A stretch of DNA of 37,951 nucleotides from Eremococcus coleocola DSM 15696 (GCF_000428865.1 NZ_KE386808.1:1-37951), one strand, 5' to 3'. Positions 15,233-24,010 are shown, counted from the first letter of the stretch. Notes: generated from the sequence alone by a model not told the origin. Made by a program: numbers and translations.

Positions 15233-15883
15233 ATGAAAATATTGATAGTTGAAGACGATCAAATGATTCGTGAAGGAGTGAGTGAATATTTAAAAGAATA
15301 TAATTATTCGGTCATTGAAGCCAAAGATGGTGCGGAAGCACTGTCAAAATTTAATGCTGACATCGATTTAATTATTTTAGACATTCAGTTGCCTATCATT
15401 AATGGGATTGATGTTTTGAAAGAAATTCGCACAAAGTCAGATTTACCGGTGATTATGTTGACAGCTTTCGGTGATGAAGACTATAAAATCGATGCGTTTA
15501 CGAATTTTGCAGATGGTTATATTCAAAAGCCATTTTCATTACCGGTATTAAAAGTTCGTATTGAAACCCTTTTGAAAAAATATTATGGGACAACGGATCA
15601 GTTTGTTTACAAGGATGTAGAGGTTAACTTTTTAAATTATACCGCCAAGTTAAAGGGTGAAATCGTTGACTCGAAAGTGAAGGAATTGGAAGTCTTGAAA
15701 TATTTATCTAGCAATGAAGGACGGGTGGTAACCCGAAGCCAAATATTAGATAATGTTTGGAAAGATTCGGATGAGATACCGTTTGATCGCGTCATTGATG
15801 TCTATATTAAAGAGTTACGCAAGAAATTACAGTTAGATTGTATTGTGACGGTGCGTAACGTTGGCTATAAATTGGAGAGATAA
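15233..15883 (+). CDS. OmpR/PhoB-family response regulator
   Basis: A 216-residue regulator. The receiver domain (1-115) has the acidic pocket EDD at 7-9, phosphoacceptor D50 in LIILDIQLP, Thr in VIMLTAF and Lys in IQKPFS. The C-terminal winged helix (about 125-215) has the recognition region FDRVIDVYIKELRKKL and ends RNVGYKLER. The start at 15233 has GGAGG 6 bases upstream and begins with the canonical MKILIVEDD; an earlier in-frame ATG at 15206 would add nine residues without a ribosome site. TAATG couples its stop to the kinase start. Its position beside an FtsX-type ABC exporter suggests a BceRS-like peptide-sensing pair, which is inference. Confidence 0.92.
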   Translation: MKILIVEDDQMIREGVSEYLKEYNYSVIEAKDGAEALSKFNADIDLIILDIQLPIINGIDVLKEIRTKSDLPVIMLTAFGDEDYKIDAFTNFADGYIQKPFSLPVLKVRIETLLKKYYGTTDQFVYKDVEVNFLNYTAKLKGEIVDSKVKELEVLKYLSSNEGRVVTRSQILDNVWKDSDEIPFDRVIDVYIKELRKKLQLDCIVTVRNVGYKLER

Positions 15884-17193
15884 TGAAAAAATTAAAAATA
15901 TTACCTAAAATGTTTATTCAAATTTTTTCGGTGCTCATGCTTTTTATTATGATGATTCACCTTTTAGTCTTCTTTATGTTTCCTAAATCATATTTAGAAA
16001 CCCGCAAATATGAATTGACAGTTAAGGCGAATGAAATAGCTGAACATCTAGACGGCAAAGATTTAAATTACATTACTCAATCATTAGAATTTTTCTCAAG
16101 TAGTAATGATATTAAAGCCTTTATAAAAAAAGGGATGAATACGAATGAACTCGCGATAGATGAGGGCATTGATGTTAATTTAAACAGCAATACCAATTCA
16201 TTAATTGTCGAAGAACGGGTCATTCATTCCAATAGGGGTAGTGACTTGATGATTAACTTTGTATCGACAGCTGATATGTTAAAAGAAGCCAAGTCCATCA
16301 GTTTTAAATTTTTACCATTAAGTTTAATTTTTTCAATAGCCGTTTCAATTATCATTGCCTTTATTTATGCCAAAATGATTAAGCGCAATGTAAGTGAAAT
16401 AAAAGATGTGACCGATCAAATGATGCAACTCGATCGACAGGCGTATTTAAAGGTAAATAGTGCGGATGAAATCGCAGAATTAAAATTACAAATTAATGAA
16501 TTATACCGATCATTATTAAGTTCGATCGATGATATCGAAGTGAAAAATAAAGAAATCATCAAACTCGAACAGATGAAGTATGACTTTTTAAGAGGTTCGT
16601 CGCATGAATTGAAGACACCTTTATCGCGAATGAAAATAATTTTAGAAAATATGAAATATAATATTGGTAAATATAAGAATCGTGATTTGTATATCGATAA
16701 ATGTTTGGATATTACCAATGAGCTAACATATAATATTTCACAAATTTTAACTTTTTCATCTTTAGAATATTTAAAGGATGATGAGGAATGGGTCACCATT
16801 AAATCGGTGTTAGATGCGGTCTTAGTAAAATATGATGAATTAGCCACGCGCAATCATTTGACCTTTGACAGTAACATTCAATCAGAACAACTACTAATTG
16901 GCAAAAAAGCACTCAATTTGGTCTTGTCTAATTTAATTAGTAATGCGGTCAAATATTCAGAACCTAATAGTGTCATCGCAATTGATGTCAAAAACGACTG
17001 GTTGTGTGTCGCCAATGTGACACATTCTGAAGTTGATTTAAAACCATTAATGGACATCAAATTTGATTTGAATAAAGAAGATAGTCATGGTTTAGGACTA
17101 TATATCATTAAAACCTTACTTAAAAATTATGGAATTGACTATGCAGTCGAAAATAATGAGCAAACTTTTATTTTTAAAATCAAATTAAGATAA
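15883..17193 (+). CDS. Sensor histidine kinase of the OmpR-type pair
   Basis: A 436-residue kinase with two membrane helices (about 10-32 and 146-165) around an extracytoplasmic loop of some 110 residues. A HAMP-like linker follows, then the dimerisation/phosphoacceptor helix with H241 in GSSHELKTPLSRMK and the ATPase domain with NLISNAVKYSE and HGLGLYIIKTLL. The protein is complete in motifs. Its last codon AGA and stop TAA lie within the GATAAAG terminal repeat of an IS256-type relic (from 17189), so the natural C-terminus may have been replaced or shortened by a few residues. The moderate sensor loop suggests direct sensing of an external ligand. Confidence 0.9.
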   Translation: MKKLKILPKMFIQIFSVLMLFIMMIHLLVFFMFPKSYLETRKYELTVKANEIAEHLDGKDLNYITQSLEFFSSSNDIKAFIKKGMNTNELAIDEGIDVNLNSNTNSLIVEERVIHSNRGSDLMINFVSTADMLKEAKSISFKFLPLSLIFSIAVSIIIAFIYAKMIKRNVSEIKDVTDQMMQLDRQAYLKVNSADEIAELKLQINELYRSLLSSIDDIEVKNKEIIKLEQMKYDFLRGSSHELKTPLSRMKIILENMKYNIGKYKNRDLYIDKCLDITNELTYNISQILTFSSLEYLKDDEEWVTIKSVLDAVLVKYDELATRNHLTFDSNIQSEQLLIGKKALNLVLSNLISNAVKYSEPNSVIAIDVKNDWLCVANVTHSEVDLKPLMDIKFDLNKEDSHGLGLYIIKTLLKNYGIDYAVENNEQTFIFKIKLR

Positions 17194-17747
17194 AGTCCAT
17201 ATAATTGTGTAAAAAGAAAGGGTCATTAATCCCTCCATAACTGGTAAATGTTTTTAAGAATAATAAACAAACCAGGAGGGATCAACATGACCCAAGTATA
17301 TTTTACACTGAATTTATATGAAGGCGATAAGAAATATCGAGCTAGCTTAGCGATTCTTGATGAGGGATTTGAAGACGCCTTTCCTTATCTTAATGAATTG
17401 GTTGTTCATTCTAGACTTAAAAGTACCAATTGTCTCGAACGGTTAAATTAAGAGATTAGAAGACGGGAAAGGATTATTCGAATATTTCCTAATGTTGCAT
17501 CAGCTTATCCTTTAATCGGATCAATGTTAATCGATCAAGACGAAGAGTAGCTAACAGCAGATAGAACATCTATTCAAATGTAATACTTTCATTTTTGCCC
17601 TTAAACATTATAATTACTTCTAAGAACCTGTCAAGGGTCGCTTTACTTTTCCCCTTGACCAGAACCTTGCCTGCAATTAGTAGATTTCTAAGGAAAAAAT
17701 GGAATAAAAAAGTACTAGTTATTTTTACATAATATTATGGACTTGAC
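17189..17747 (+). mobile_element. IS256-type relic with left and right ends
   Basis: Begins with GATAAAGTCCATATAATTGT, very like the IS256 terminal repeat, and ends with the related ATAATATTATGGACTTGAC (inverted AAGTCCATA). Inside, 17287-17583 is an internally deleted transposase. MTQVYFTLNLYEGD is the IS256 start, joined directly to the C-terminal block RLKSTNCLERLN, an in-frame TAA, then EIRRRERIIRIFPNVASAY and more stops. The catalytic centre is missing. AGGAGGG precedes the ATG. No 8-bp target duplication is visible at its ends. It can move only if a full IS256 acts in trans. Confidence 0.75.
17627..17677. repeat. Short palindromic repeat, copy 1
   Basis: CCTGTCAAGGGTCGCTTTAC is followed by TTTTCCCCTTGACCAGAACC and TTGCCTGCAAT. 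A close copy with a better stem (CTGTCAAG/CTTGACAG) lies at 27196-27248. Here it sits inside the IS256 relic, between the transposase remnant and the right end. Confidence 0.65.
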
Positions 17748-17790
17748 TAGAAATGTAATGAGGATAAGCATAAACTAAATAGATTTAGTC

Positions 17791-17900
17791 AAGTTATTGC
17801 GCGCTAATTACAAGTGCAGTGGTTGAGGGGGCTCAACTGTGTGGGGGTAGGCCGACGAAGCGAAAAATTACTCAATTTTCTACTTTGGCCAACTCACTGT
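17791..17900 (+). repeat. Palindromic intergenic element, copy B
   Basis: Blocks GCAGTGGTTGAG, TCAACTGTGTGGGGGTAGGC, GACGAAGCGAAAA and TCAATTTTC match the reverse complement of 14811-14970. The central loop is only GGGGC. The two copies are inverted relative to each other and enclose the two-component system and IS256 relic. Confidence 0.65.
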
Positions 17901-18117
17901 AAAAACAATGTTTGACTGTTATTTATAATCACCATGTACTTTTAGTAAAACCATTAAATTATGGGGCAACTGGGAATGAAAAACAAACGGTTTTTTTACA
18001 TTCTTAGTAGCTCCTATTTTATTTATCTAATGGACGAACATATAAGCTTAGGGATATTTATTATCATTAACTATCATACTTTCCTCGTTCATTGACACAC
18101 AATCTCTCAAAAAGAGG
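17901..18117 (+). other. Gene-free stretch before mtl control region
   Basis: No open frame or conserved RNA is seen. A weak hairpin (CTCT/AGAG, about 18104-18116) runs into a T run at 18118-18124 and may end transcription entering from the left. Confidence 0.35.
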
Positions 18118-18184
18118 TTTTTTTGACAAAAAATCAGATTCAATCACTGAAAACGCTCAAATTTATTCAATTCTGTCAAAAAAA
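18118..18184. promoter_or_regulatory. 11-bp inverted repeat, possible MtlR operator
   Basis: TTTTTTTGACA (18118-18128) is exactly complementary to TGTCAAAAAAA (18174-18184). It encloses the cre site and lies upstream of the mtl promoter, where activators of the MtlR type bind. Binding by MtlR is inferred from position. Confidence 0.45.
18148..18161 (+). promoter_or_regulatory. cre site (CcpA) upstream of the mannitol operon
   Basis: TGAAAACGCTCAAA matches the cre consensus TGWAANCGNTNWCA except at the thirteenth base. Placed about 60 bases before the -35 box, it should give carbon catabolite control of mannitol use. Confidence 0.7.
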
Positions 18185-18221
18185 TCACCAATAGTATGAC
18201 AAAGTATGCATTGTTGAACTA

Positions 18222-18250
18222 TTGTGAAAGCCCTATCTTTGCCATATACT
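18222..18250 (+). promoter_or_regulatory. Promoter of the mannitol operon
   Basis: TTGTGA (18222-18227), 17-base spacer, TATACT (18245-18250). The start point near 18257 lies after the in-frame ATG at 18196 and before the one at 18283, and so fixes the mtlA start at 18283. Confidence 0.7.
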
Positions 18251-18282
18251 CAAGGTACAGAAAAAAGAGAGGAGCGATTTTG

Positions 18283-19698
18283 ATGAAATCATCACAATCA
18301 ACAATTCAAAAATTAGGTTCTTACCTAAGTGGTATGGTCATGCCAAACATCGGAGCATTAATTGCTTGGGGTATTATAACAGCCTTATTTATTCTAGATG
18401 GCTATTTTCCAAATGAAAACATTGCCGCATTAGTAGGTCCAATGATAAACTACTTAATCCCACTATTAATTGCATTTAAAGGTGGGGAAATGGTTCATGG
18501 GTTCCGTGGAGGTGTCGTAGGGACAGTTGCGACCATGGGTGCCATTGTTGGATCAGGTATTCCAATGCTATTAGGTGCTATGATGTTAGGTCCATTAGGT
18601 GGTTATGCTATCAAAAAATTTGATGAAGCTTTTGGTGACAAAATTCCGACTGGATTTGAAATGTTAATCAACAACTTCTCAAGTGGTATTATTGGTTTGA
18701 TTTTAGCAATTTTCTCATTAAATATTATCGGACCTGTTGTTGAAGGTATCAATAACTTTATGGCAGCTGGGGTAGATATTTTAATGAAAGCTAATTTATT
18801 ACCATTAACCAATATCTTAATTGAACCTGCAAAAATATTATTTATGAACAATGCGTTGAACCATGGTATTTTAACACCAATTGGGACGCAACAAGCTACT
18901 GAAATGGGTAGATCAGTTCTTTACTTATTAGAAACTAACCCTGGTCCTGGTCTAGGAGTATTATTAGCTTTTGCTTTATTAGGAAAAGGTTCAGCGAAAT
19001 CTTCATCTTGGGGAGCTATGATTATTCACTTCTTAGGTGGTATCCATGAAATTTACTTCCCATATGTTTTAATGAAACCTTTAATGATTTTAGCTGTTAT
19101 TGCAGGTGGGGTTGCTGGTACTTTTACTAACGTAATATTAGGTTCTGGTTTACGTGCACCAGCTTCACCAGGTTCTGTTATCGCTATTTTAGGGATGGCT
19201 CCAGAAGGACAACATATTAATGTCTTATTAGGTATCTTAGTAGCAACTGTGGTATCTTTTATTGTAGCAGCGATTGTTTTAAAAATGGATAAGGGTGTCG
19301 AAGTTGATTTAGAAGCAGCTCAACAACAAGTTCAAGCAGCTAAAAGTGCTTCAAAAGGTCAAACTGTTAATGAACCAACCACTGCTGTTTCAACGACTGA
19401 AGGCAAAGTAATCAACCGTGCTAATATTGACAACATCATTTTTGCTTGTGACGCGGGTATGGGTTCATCAGCAATGGGTGCTTCATTATTAAGAAAGAAA
19501 GTAAAAGATGCTGGAATTGATATTGCGGTATCAAATAGTCCAATCAATAGCTTAAAAGATAATGCGCGTACATTAATCATTACGCAAGAAGAATTAACTG
19601 AACGTGCTAAAGGAATGGCACCGAGTTCAGTGCATGTATCTGTTGATAATTTCTTAAGTAGTCCAAAATATGCGGAAATTATTGACCAATTGAAATAA
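18283..19698 (+). CDS. mtlA: PTS mannitol transporter, EIICB component
   Basis: A 471-residue membrane protein that imports and phosphorylates mannitol. The EIIC part (1 to about 345) has many membrane helices and the family blocks LIAFKGGEMVHGFRGGVVG, NALNHGILTPIGTQQ, FLGGIHEIYFPYVLMKP and GLRAPASPGS. A linker rich in Gln/Ala/Thr follows, then the EIIB domain with phosphocysteine C389 in IIFACDAGMGSSAMGASLL. The start at 18283 is behind GAGGAG and the promoter; the longer frame is not transcribed. The EIIA domain is separate (mtlF), as usual in Firmicutes. First gene of mtlA-mtlR-mtlF-mtlD. Confidence 0.96.
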   Translation: MKSSQSTIQKLGSYLSGMVMPNIGALIAWGIITALFILDGYFPNENIAALVGPMINYLIPLLIAFKGGEMVHGFRGGVVGTVATMGAIVGSGIPMLLGAMMLGPLGGYAIKKFDEAFGDKIPTGFEMLINNFSSGIIGLILAIFSLNIIGPVVEGINNFMAAGVDILMKANLLPLTNILIEPAKILFMNNALNHGILTPIGTQQATEMGRSVLYLLETNPGPGLGVLLAFALLGKGSAKSSSWGAMIIHFLGGIHEIYFPYVLMKPLMILAVIAGGVAGTFTNVILGSGLRAPASPGSVIAILGMAPEGQHINVLLGILVATVVSFIVAAIVLKMDKGVEVDLEAAQQQVQAAKSASKGQTVNEPTTAVSTTEGKVINRANIDNIIFACDAGMGSSAMGASLLRKKVKDAGIDIAVSNSPINSLKDNARTLIITQEELTERAKGMAPSSVHVSVDNFLSSPKYAEIIDQLK

Positions 19699-19734
19699 TA
19701 ATTTAACCGATAAAAATAAAAAGGAGGGGCAATA

Positions 19735-21825
19735 ATGTTATTTTCTAGACGTGAGAAACAACTACTAGATTTATGGTTATTAAATGCCTCTCCTTTGTCG
19801 ATTAATTATTTAAGTGAAAAGTTAGATGTATCGACGCGAACAATCTATCGTGAAATTAATAAATTAAGTGAGAGTTTAGAAGCTTTCCAGATAAGCATAT
19901 TAAATGATTCGGAGGGATTCTTTTTACAAGGATCCCCTGAAGCATTTGTAAAATTGAGACAAGAAGTAGAACAAACAGAAGTGGAACTAACCACTGCCGA
20001 AAGACAAACGCTATTAAGTATTTTATTATTGATTCAAAAAGATCAATTAAAAGTAAAGAATATTGCAGAGTATTTTAAAGTTAGTACGAGTACTGTTCAA
20101 TCAGATTTAGAGGCGATAGAAGATTTATTTGAAGAATACAAAATTCAATTAATTCGACGTAAAAATTCTCAAATTGACATTATTGGTAAAGAGACAGATA
20201 TTCGATTGATCGTTTCAACCATTATTTCAAATGAGCTAAATGAATATGATTTCTTTAGTTTGTTTACGAAAGAACAGCATTTAAAACTACATAAGTTCGA
20301 ACAAACGAATCAACGTTTTTTACAATTATTGGATCCTAATGCCTTACATAGTGCTTATCAGGCGATACGCCATAATCAATATTATTCATTTGATGATGTG
20401 TCGGATGCACAGCTTCGTGGATTGACGATTTTTCTAACCATTACAATCATGAGGTTAAATCAAGGTCAACAAATTACCAATGAGGAAATCTCGCCCGTGG
20501 AATACTCTCATGTTCGCGATAGTAGTATCAAACTGGCGACTTATTTATTCGATGTGTTAGATAATATGAAAGTGGTAGAGTCCATTTCTAAGTTCGAAAT
20601 CGATTTTCTAGCAATTCATATAGAAGGGATCAATTTTCCTTTTAAAATTGTTTTTTCAGAGGAATATGATATTGAGTTAAGCTATAAGGTTCAGCGTTTA
20701 ATTCGAGAAGTGTCATCCGAATTTCAAGTGAATTTTACGAATGATGATAATTTATCGAAAAACCTATTGGCTCATTTATCGGCAGCCTTATCACGAAAAC
20801 AGTTAGCAAAGTTATCAGAAGCGGACTCATTATTGGAAAAAGTTCGCAATGCTTATCCTGTGCTTTCTAAATTGATTGAAAAGCATTTAGCAATCATTTT
20901 TGCGCCAATTCAATTTAGTCAAGTAGAAGTGATGTATGTGGTGATTCATTTTGCCTCGGTGTATGAGCGAGAAATGAAATTAGACCGTTTAAATATTCTA
21001 ATCATTTGTTCAGGTGGGATAGGGACCGCTAAAATATTAGAGAGTCGATTAAGACGGTATATACCGTCAATTCAAAATATTACATTATGTAAATCGTCTC
21101 AATTAAATCGGATGCCCATTGAAAGTTTTGATATTATTTTATCTACCATCTTCTTAGATAGTTTTGATGCCGATTATACTGTCGTTTCACCACTATTAAT
21201 GGAAGATGAAATTGAAGTGATCAAGAAGAAAATTGAGCAGCTTCGCATTCAACTTTCTGAGACAGATTATCCTACAAAATCACCAGAAGCTATCATTGAT
21301 TTCAATGAGATTTCGACTCATATCGACATTATTAAAGAATTAATTAAACAATTTAAACTGGAGACAATTGATAATGATGCTGAGATGGAAGCAACGATTC
21401 GTAAAGTGATCTCGAGCCTTCCAAGAGCATTATCATTGGTTCAATTGGAACGAATAGTTAACAAGCTCGTTGTGCGCCTAGATAAAGGGCCAATTGGCTT
21501 GCCTAATACGCGGATGGCTTTGTTCCATACGGTTGATGCTGCGGTTACTAAACCCTATTTTTCAGTGTTTGATTTAAAACAATCACTGGAAATGATGAGC
21601 ATGAATCGTCAGCCAATGCAAGTGAGCCGTATATTGTTAATGATAGGTCCTGAACCTTTAAGTCCTGAAGATCAAAAGATTTTAGGTTACTTGAGTAGTT
21701 CGATTGTAGAATCTGTCTTTAATTTAAAAGTCTTCGATGAAGGGTCAGAGGAAATGATTCGTCACTATTTAAATACGATTTACATCGATTATATGCGAGA
21801 ATTAATAAAATTGGAGGAATATTAA
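19735..21825 (+). CDS. mtlR: Mannitol operon activator (PRD-containing, BglG/MtlR type)
   Basis: A 696-residue PTS-controlled activator. Domains in order: N-terminal helix-turn-helix (about 15-50, INYLSEKLDVSTRTIYREIN), a second HTH/Mga-like region (about 85-130), PRD1 and PRD2 (roughly 185-405, including NNLLAHLSAALSRKQLAKL-type helices with phosphorylatable His), EIIB-Gat-like domain with Cys in IICSGGIGTAKILESRL, and an EIIA-like domain to the C-terminus with RMALFHTVDAAV. Phosphorylation by HPr activates it, and phosphorylation by EIIA/EIIB tunes it to mannitol. AGGAGGGG precedes the ATG. It is inside the operon, 36 bases after mtlA, so it is probably autoregulated. Confidence 0.94.
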   Translation: MLFSRREKQLLDLWLLNASPLSINYLSEKLDVSTRTIYREINKLSESLEAFQISILNDSEGFFLQGSPEAFVKLRQEVEQTEVELTTAERQTLLSILLLIQKDQLKVKNIAEYFKVSTSTVQSDLEAIEDLFEEYKIQLIRRKNSQIDIIGKETDIRLIVSTIISNELNEYDFFSLFTKEQHLKLHKFEQTNQRFLQLLDPNALHSAYQAIRHNQYYSFDDVSDAQLRGLTIFLTITIMRLNQGQQITNEEISPVEYSHVRDSSIKLATYLFDVLDNMKVVESISKFEIDFLAIHIEGINFPFKIVFSEEYDIELSYKVQRLIREVSSEFQVNFTNDDNLSKNLLAHLSAALSRKQLAKLSEADSLLEKVRNAYPVLSKLIEKHLAIIFAPIQFSQVEVMYVVIHFASVYEREMKLDRLNILIICSGGIGTAKILESRLRRYIPSIQNITLCKSSQLNRMPIESFDIILSTIFLDSFDADYTVVSPLLMEDEIEVIKKKIEQLRIQLSETDYPTKSPEAIIDFNEISTHIDIIKELIKQFKLETIDNDAEMEATIRKVISSLPRALSLVQLERIVNKLVVRLDKGPIGLPNTRMALFHTVDAAVTKPYFSVFDLKQSLEMMSMNRQPMQVSRILLMIGPEPLSPEDQKILGYLSSSIVESVFNLKVFDEGSEEMIRHYLNTIYIDYMRELIKLEEY

Positions 21826-21826
21826 C

Positions 21827-22264
21827 ATGATGAAATTAACAAATGAAACAGTCTTATTAAACCAGTCGGTAGCAACGAAGGAAGAAGCGATTCACTTAGC
21901 AGGAGAATTATTAGTTAAAGCCGGATTTGTGTCACCAGAATATGTGGATGCAATGTTAGAAAGAGAAAAAATCGTTTCAACTTATATGGGAAATTTTTTA
22001 GCAATCCCTCATGGAACGGATGAAGCCAAAAAACACATTTTAAATTCTGGTATCTCATTAGTTCAAGTACCGGCAGGAGTTGAGTTTGGTAATGGAGATA
22101 AACCAGCCAAAGTAATTATTGGAATTGCAGGTAAAGGGGACGACCATTTAGAAGTGTTGTCAACTGTTGCGATTGCCTTTTCAGAAATTGAAGTCGCGGA
22201 ACAAATTATTAATGCATCGAATGTCGATGAAATTAATGCCGTATTAGAGGGAGTAGAACTATAA
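21827..22264 (+). CDS. mtlF: PTS mannitol EIIA component
   Basis: A 145-residue cytoplasmic phosphocarrier that passes phosphate from HPr to the EIIB domain of MtlA. The active His is H62 in AIPHGTDEAKKHIL, and the fold is shown by VFG-like stretches such as GVEFGNGDKPAKVIIGIAGK and DHLEVLSTVAIAFS. It starts 1 base after the mtlR stop, with GGAGG in the end of mtlR; a second ATG three bases later is equally possible. Its stop overlaps the mtlD start (TAATG). Confidence 0.95.
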   Translation: MMKLTNETVLLNQSVATKEEAIHLAGELLVKAGFVSPEYVDAMLEREKIVSTYMGNFLAIPHGTDEAKKHILNSGISLVQVPAGVEFGNGDKPAKVIIGIAGKGDDHLEVLSTVAIAFSEIEVAEQIINASNVDEINAVLEGVEL

Positions 22265-23403
22265 TGAATGCAGTTCATTTTGGAGCAGGTAATATCGGCC
22301 GTGGTTTTATTGGTGAAGTACTATATAAAAATGGCTATGAAATGATTTTTGTAGATATTAATGAAGCTGTTATCGATGCTTTAAATGCTGAAGAAAGTTA
22401 TCAAATTACAATTTGTGATGATGAGTCACAAAATGTTACCGTAACAGGATTTAAAGGCATTAATAATGGTTTAAATCCTGAAGCTGTCGTTGAGGCGATT
22501 GCGGCAACGAACCTAGTTACAACTGCAATTGGTCCTAACGTTTTACCTTATATTGCACCATTAATGGCTAAAGGTATCGAATTACGCCAACAAAAGGGTG
22601 TTACCGAAGCGTTAGATATGGTCGCTTGTGAAAATATGATTGGTGGTTCTACATTCTTAAAAGAAAAGGTTTATGGCGAACTATCAGAAGAAGTAAAAGC
22701 CTATGCAGATCAATACATTGGTTTCCCTGATGCTGCGGTTGACCGCATCGTACCAAACCAAACGAATGAAAATATTTTAGATGTAACAGTTGAATTATAT
22801 AAAGAATTAGTCATCAGTGAGTCAATGATGAAACAACCAAATGTTCGTTTAGATGGTGTTAAGTATGTGGTGGATTTAGAACCTTATATTGAACGTAAAT
22901 TGTACACTGTCAATACAGGTCATGCAACCACTGCTTATTTCGGTTTTGCGAATGGGTTTGATACCATTGACCATGCCTTGGCGAATGAAGAAATTTATCA
23001 AAAAGTGCGTAAGACTTTATCTGAAACGGGACAATTATTAATTGAGAAATGGCAATTTAATGCCGATGAACACCAAGCATATATCGAAACGACATTAGAA
23101 CGCTTTAAAAATCCAGCTTTAAAAGATGAAGTGACACGAGTTGGTCGGACACCCATTCGTAAATTAGGCTACAATGAGCGTTTTATTAACCCAATTCGTC
23201 AAGCGAGTGAACGTGGTTTAGCCATTGATGGTTTAATTGATACAGTTGTTCAAATCTTAAAATATAATGACCCTTCCGATGAACAAGCAGTACAACTACA
23301 AGCAATGTTAAAAGAAAAATCGGTAGAAGAAGTTATTAAAGAAGTGACCCAATTACAAGATCAAACGATTATTGATCGCATTGTGAAGGCATATGTTGAT
23401 TAA
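22264..23403 (+). CDS. mtlD: Mannitol-1-phosphate 5-dehydrogenase
   Basis: A 379-residue NAD-dependent enzyme that oxidises mannitol-1-phosphate to fructose-6-phosphate, feeding glycolysis. The Rossmann fold is at the N-terminus, VHFGAGNIGRGFIGEVLY. The polyol-dehydrogenase motifs follow: ENMIGGSTFLKEKVY, FPDAAVDRIVPNQ, and the catalytic Lys/Asn/His region KLYTVNTGHATTAYFG. Length is normal. It is translationally coupled to mtlF and is the last gene before a terminator at 23468. Confidence 0.97.
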   Translation: MNAVHFGAGNIGRGFIGEVLYKNGYEMIFVDINEAVIDALNAEESYQITICDDESQNVTVTGFKGINNGLNPEAVVEAIAATNLVTTAIGPNVLPYIAPLMAKGIELRQQKGVTEALDMVACENMIGGSTFLKEKVYGELSEEVKAYADQYIGFPDAAVDRIVPNQTNENILDVTVELYKELVISESMMKQPNVRLDGVKYVVDLEPYIERKLYTVNTGHATTAYFGFANGFDTIDHALANEEIYQKVRKTLSETGQLLIEKWQFNADEHQAYIETTLERFKNPALKDEVTRVGRTPIRKLGYNERFINPIRQASERGLAIDGLIDTVVQILKYNDPSDEQAVQLQAMLKEKSVEEVIKEVTQLQDQTIIDRIVKAYVD

Positions 23404-23467
23404 TTTTGTTACTTATCGGTTTGTTTAGTTTAGAGTTCTCAGCCTAATTTTAAAAGCAGTAAATTAT

Positions 23468-23515
23468 TAAAGCCTCCCTCATTCTCAAAAGAGAGTGTAG
23501 GAGGCTTTATTGGAT
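23468..23515 (+). terminator. Terminator of the mannitol operon
   Basis: AAAGCCTCC pairs with GGAGGCTTT, with an inner CTCATTCTC/GAGAGTG stem. It lies 65 bases after the mtlD stop. Confidence 0.8.
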
Positions 23516-23571
23516 TAAAACTATACCTTGGAGTTTTTTTAGTTAGTGACAAGATTAGCGTGGCATTTGTT

Positions 23572-23736
23572 GATAAAGTCCATATAATTGTGTAAAAAGA
23601 AAGGGGCATTAATCCCTCCATAACTGGCACAATGTTTTTTAAGAACATAAACAAACCAGGAGGGATCAAAATGACCCAAGTATATTTTACACTGAATTTA
23701 TATGAAGGCGACAAGAAATATCAAGCTAGCTTATAA
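23572..23736 (+). mobile_element. IS256-type left end, copy 2
   Basis: Starts GATAAAGTCCATATAATTGT and carries the same leader, AGGAGGG and the first codons MTQVYFTLNLYEGDKKYQASL before stopping at TAA 23734-23736. It matches the first copy (17189 onward) almost base for base, including the same abnormal junction after NLYEGD, so it descends from an already deleted element. Its right part is replaced by the M-box region. A matching right end lies beyond mgtE at 25697-25748. Confidence 0.75.
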
Positions 23737-23771
23737 TAGTAGCAGTGTTGAATCTAAGGCTAGTCTATGCT

Positions 23772-23931
23772 ATAGTTTGTGCGAGGTAGGTGAGGCTACT
23801 GATAGGATATGGGTTACCGCCGCAAAAAAATGGAGACATTATTCGCTGGTTAGCAGTTGTAATCGCTAAGGTTACGACTAGTGTAATTTCACCGCCTATC
23901 AGAGCTAAAGCTTGAACTAGGTTTTTAATTG
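23772..23931 (+). promoter_or_regulatory. M-box (Mg2+-sensing) riboswitch
   Basis: Conserved M-box blocks are present: GTAGGTGAGGCTACTG at the 5' side and CCTATCAGAGCTAAAGCT at the 3' side. CTGATAGG (about 23789-23796) pairs with CCTATCAG (about 23894-23901), replacing a different pair in the Bacillus switch, that is, covariation. The closing stem is TAGTTtgtGC with GCttgAACTA. In this family high Mg2+ folds the aptamer and frees a terminator, which is present at 23947. The gene behind it, mgtE, is a usual target. Confidence 0.85.
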
Positions 23932-23946
23932 TTTAAGTATTTTTTT

Positions 23947-23980
23947 GGTCTGCCTTTTATAAAGGGAGACTATTTTTTTC
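23947..23980 (+). terminator. M-box expression-platform terminator
   Basis: GTCTGCCTTT pairs with AAGGGAGAC around TATA, followed by TATTTTTTT. It lies 16 bases after the aptamer and before the upstream ORF of mgtE. Confidence 0.8.
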
Positions 23981-24010
23981 GCCAAAATTTATAATAAAGG
24001 AGTGGTTTAT

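Noticed and set aside
18196-18282. Longer MtlA N-terminus from 18196
   Set aside because: The promoter boxes at 18222-18250 lie within it and the ribosome site belongs to 18283.
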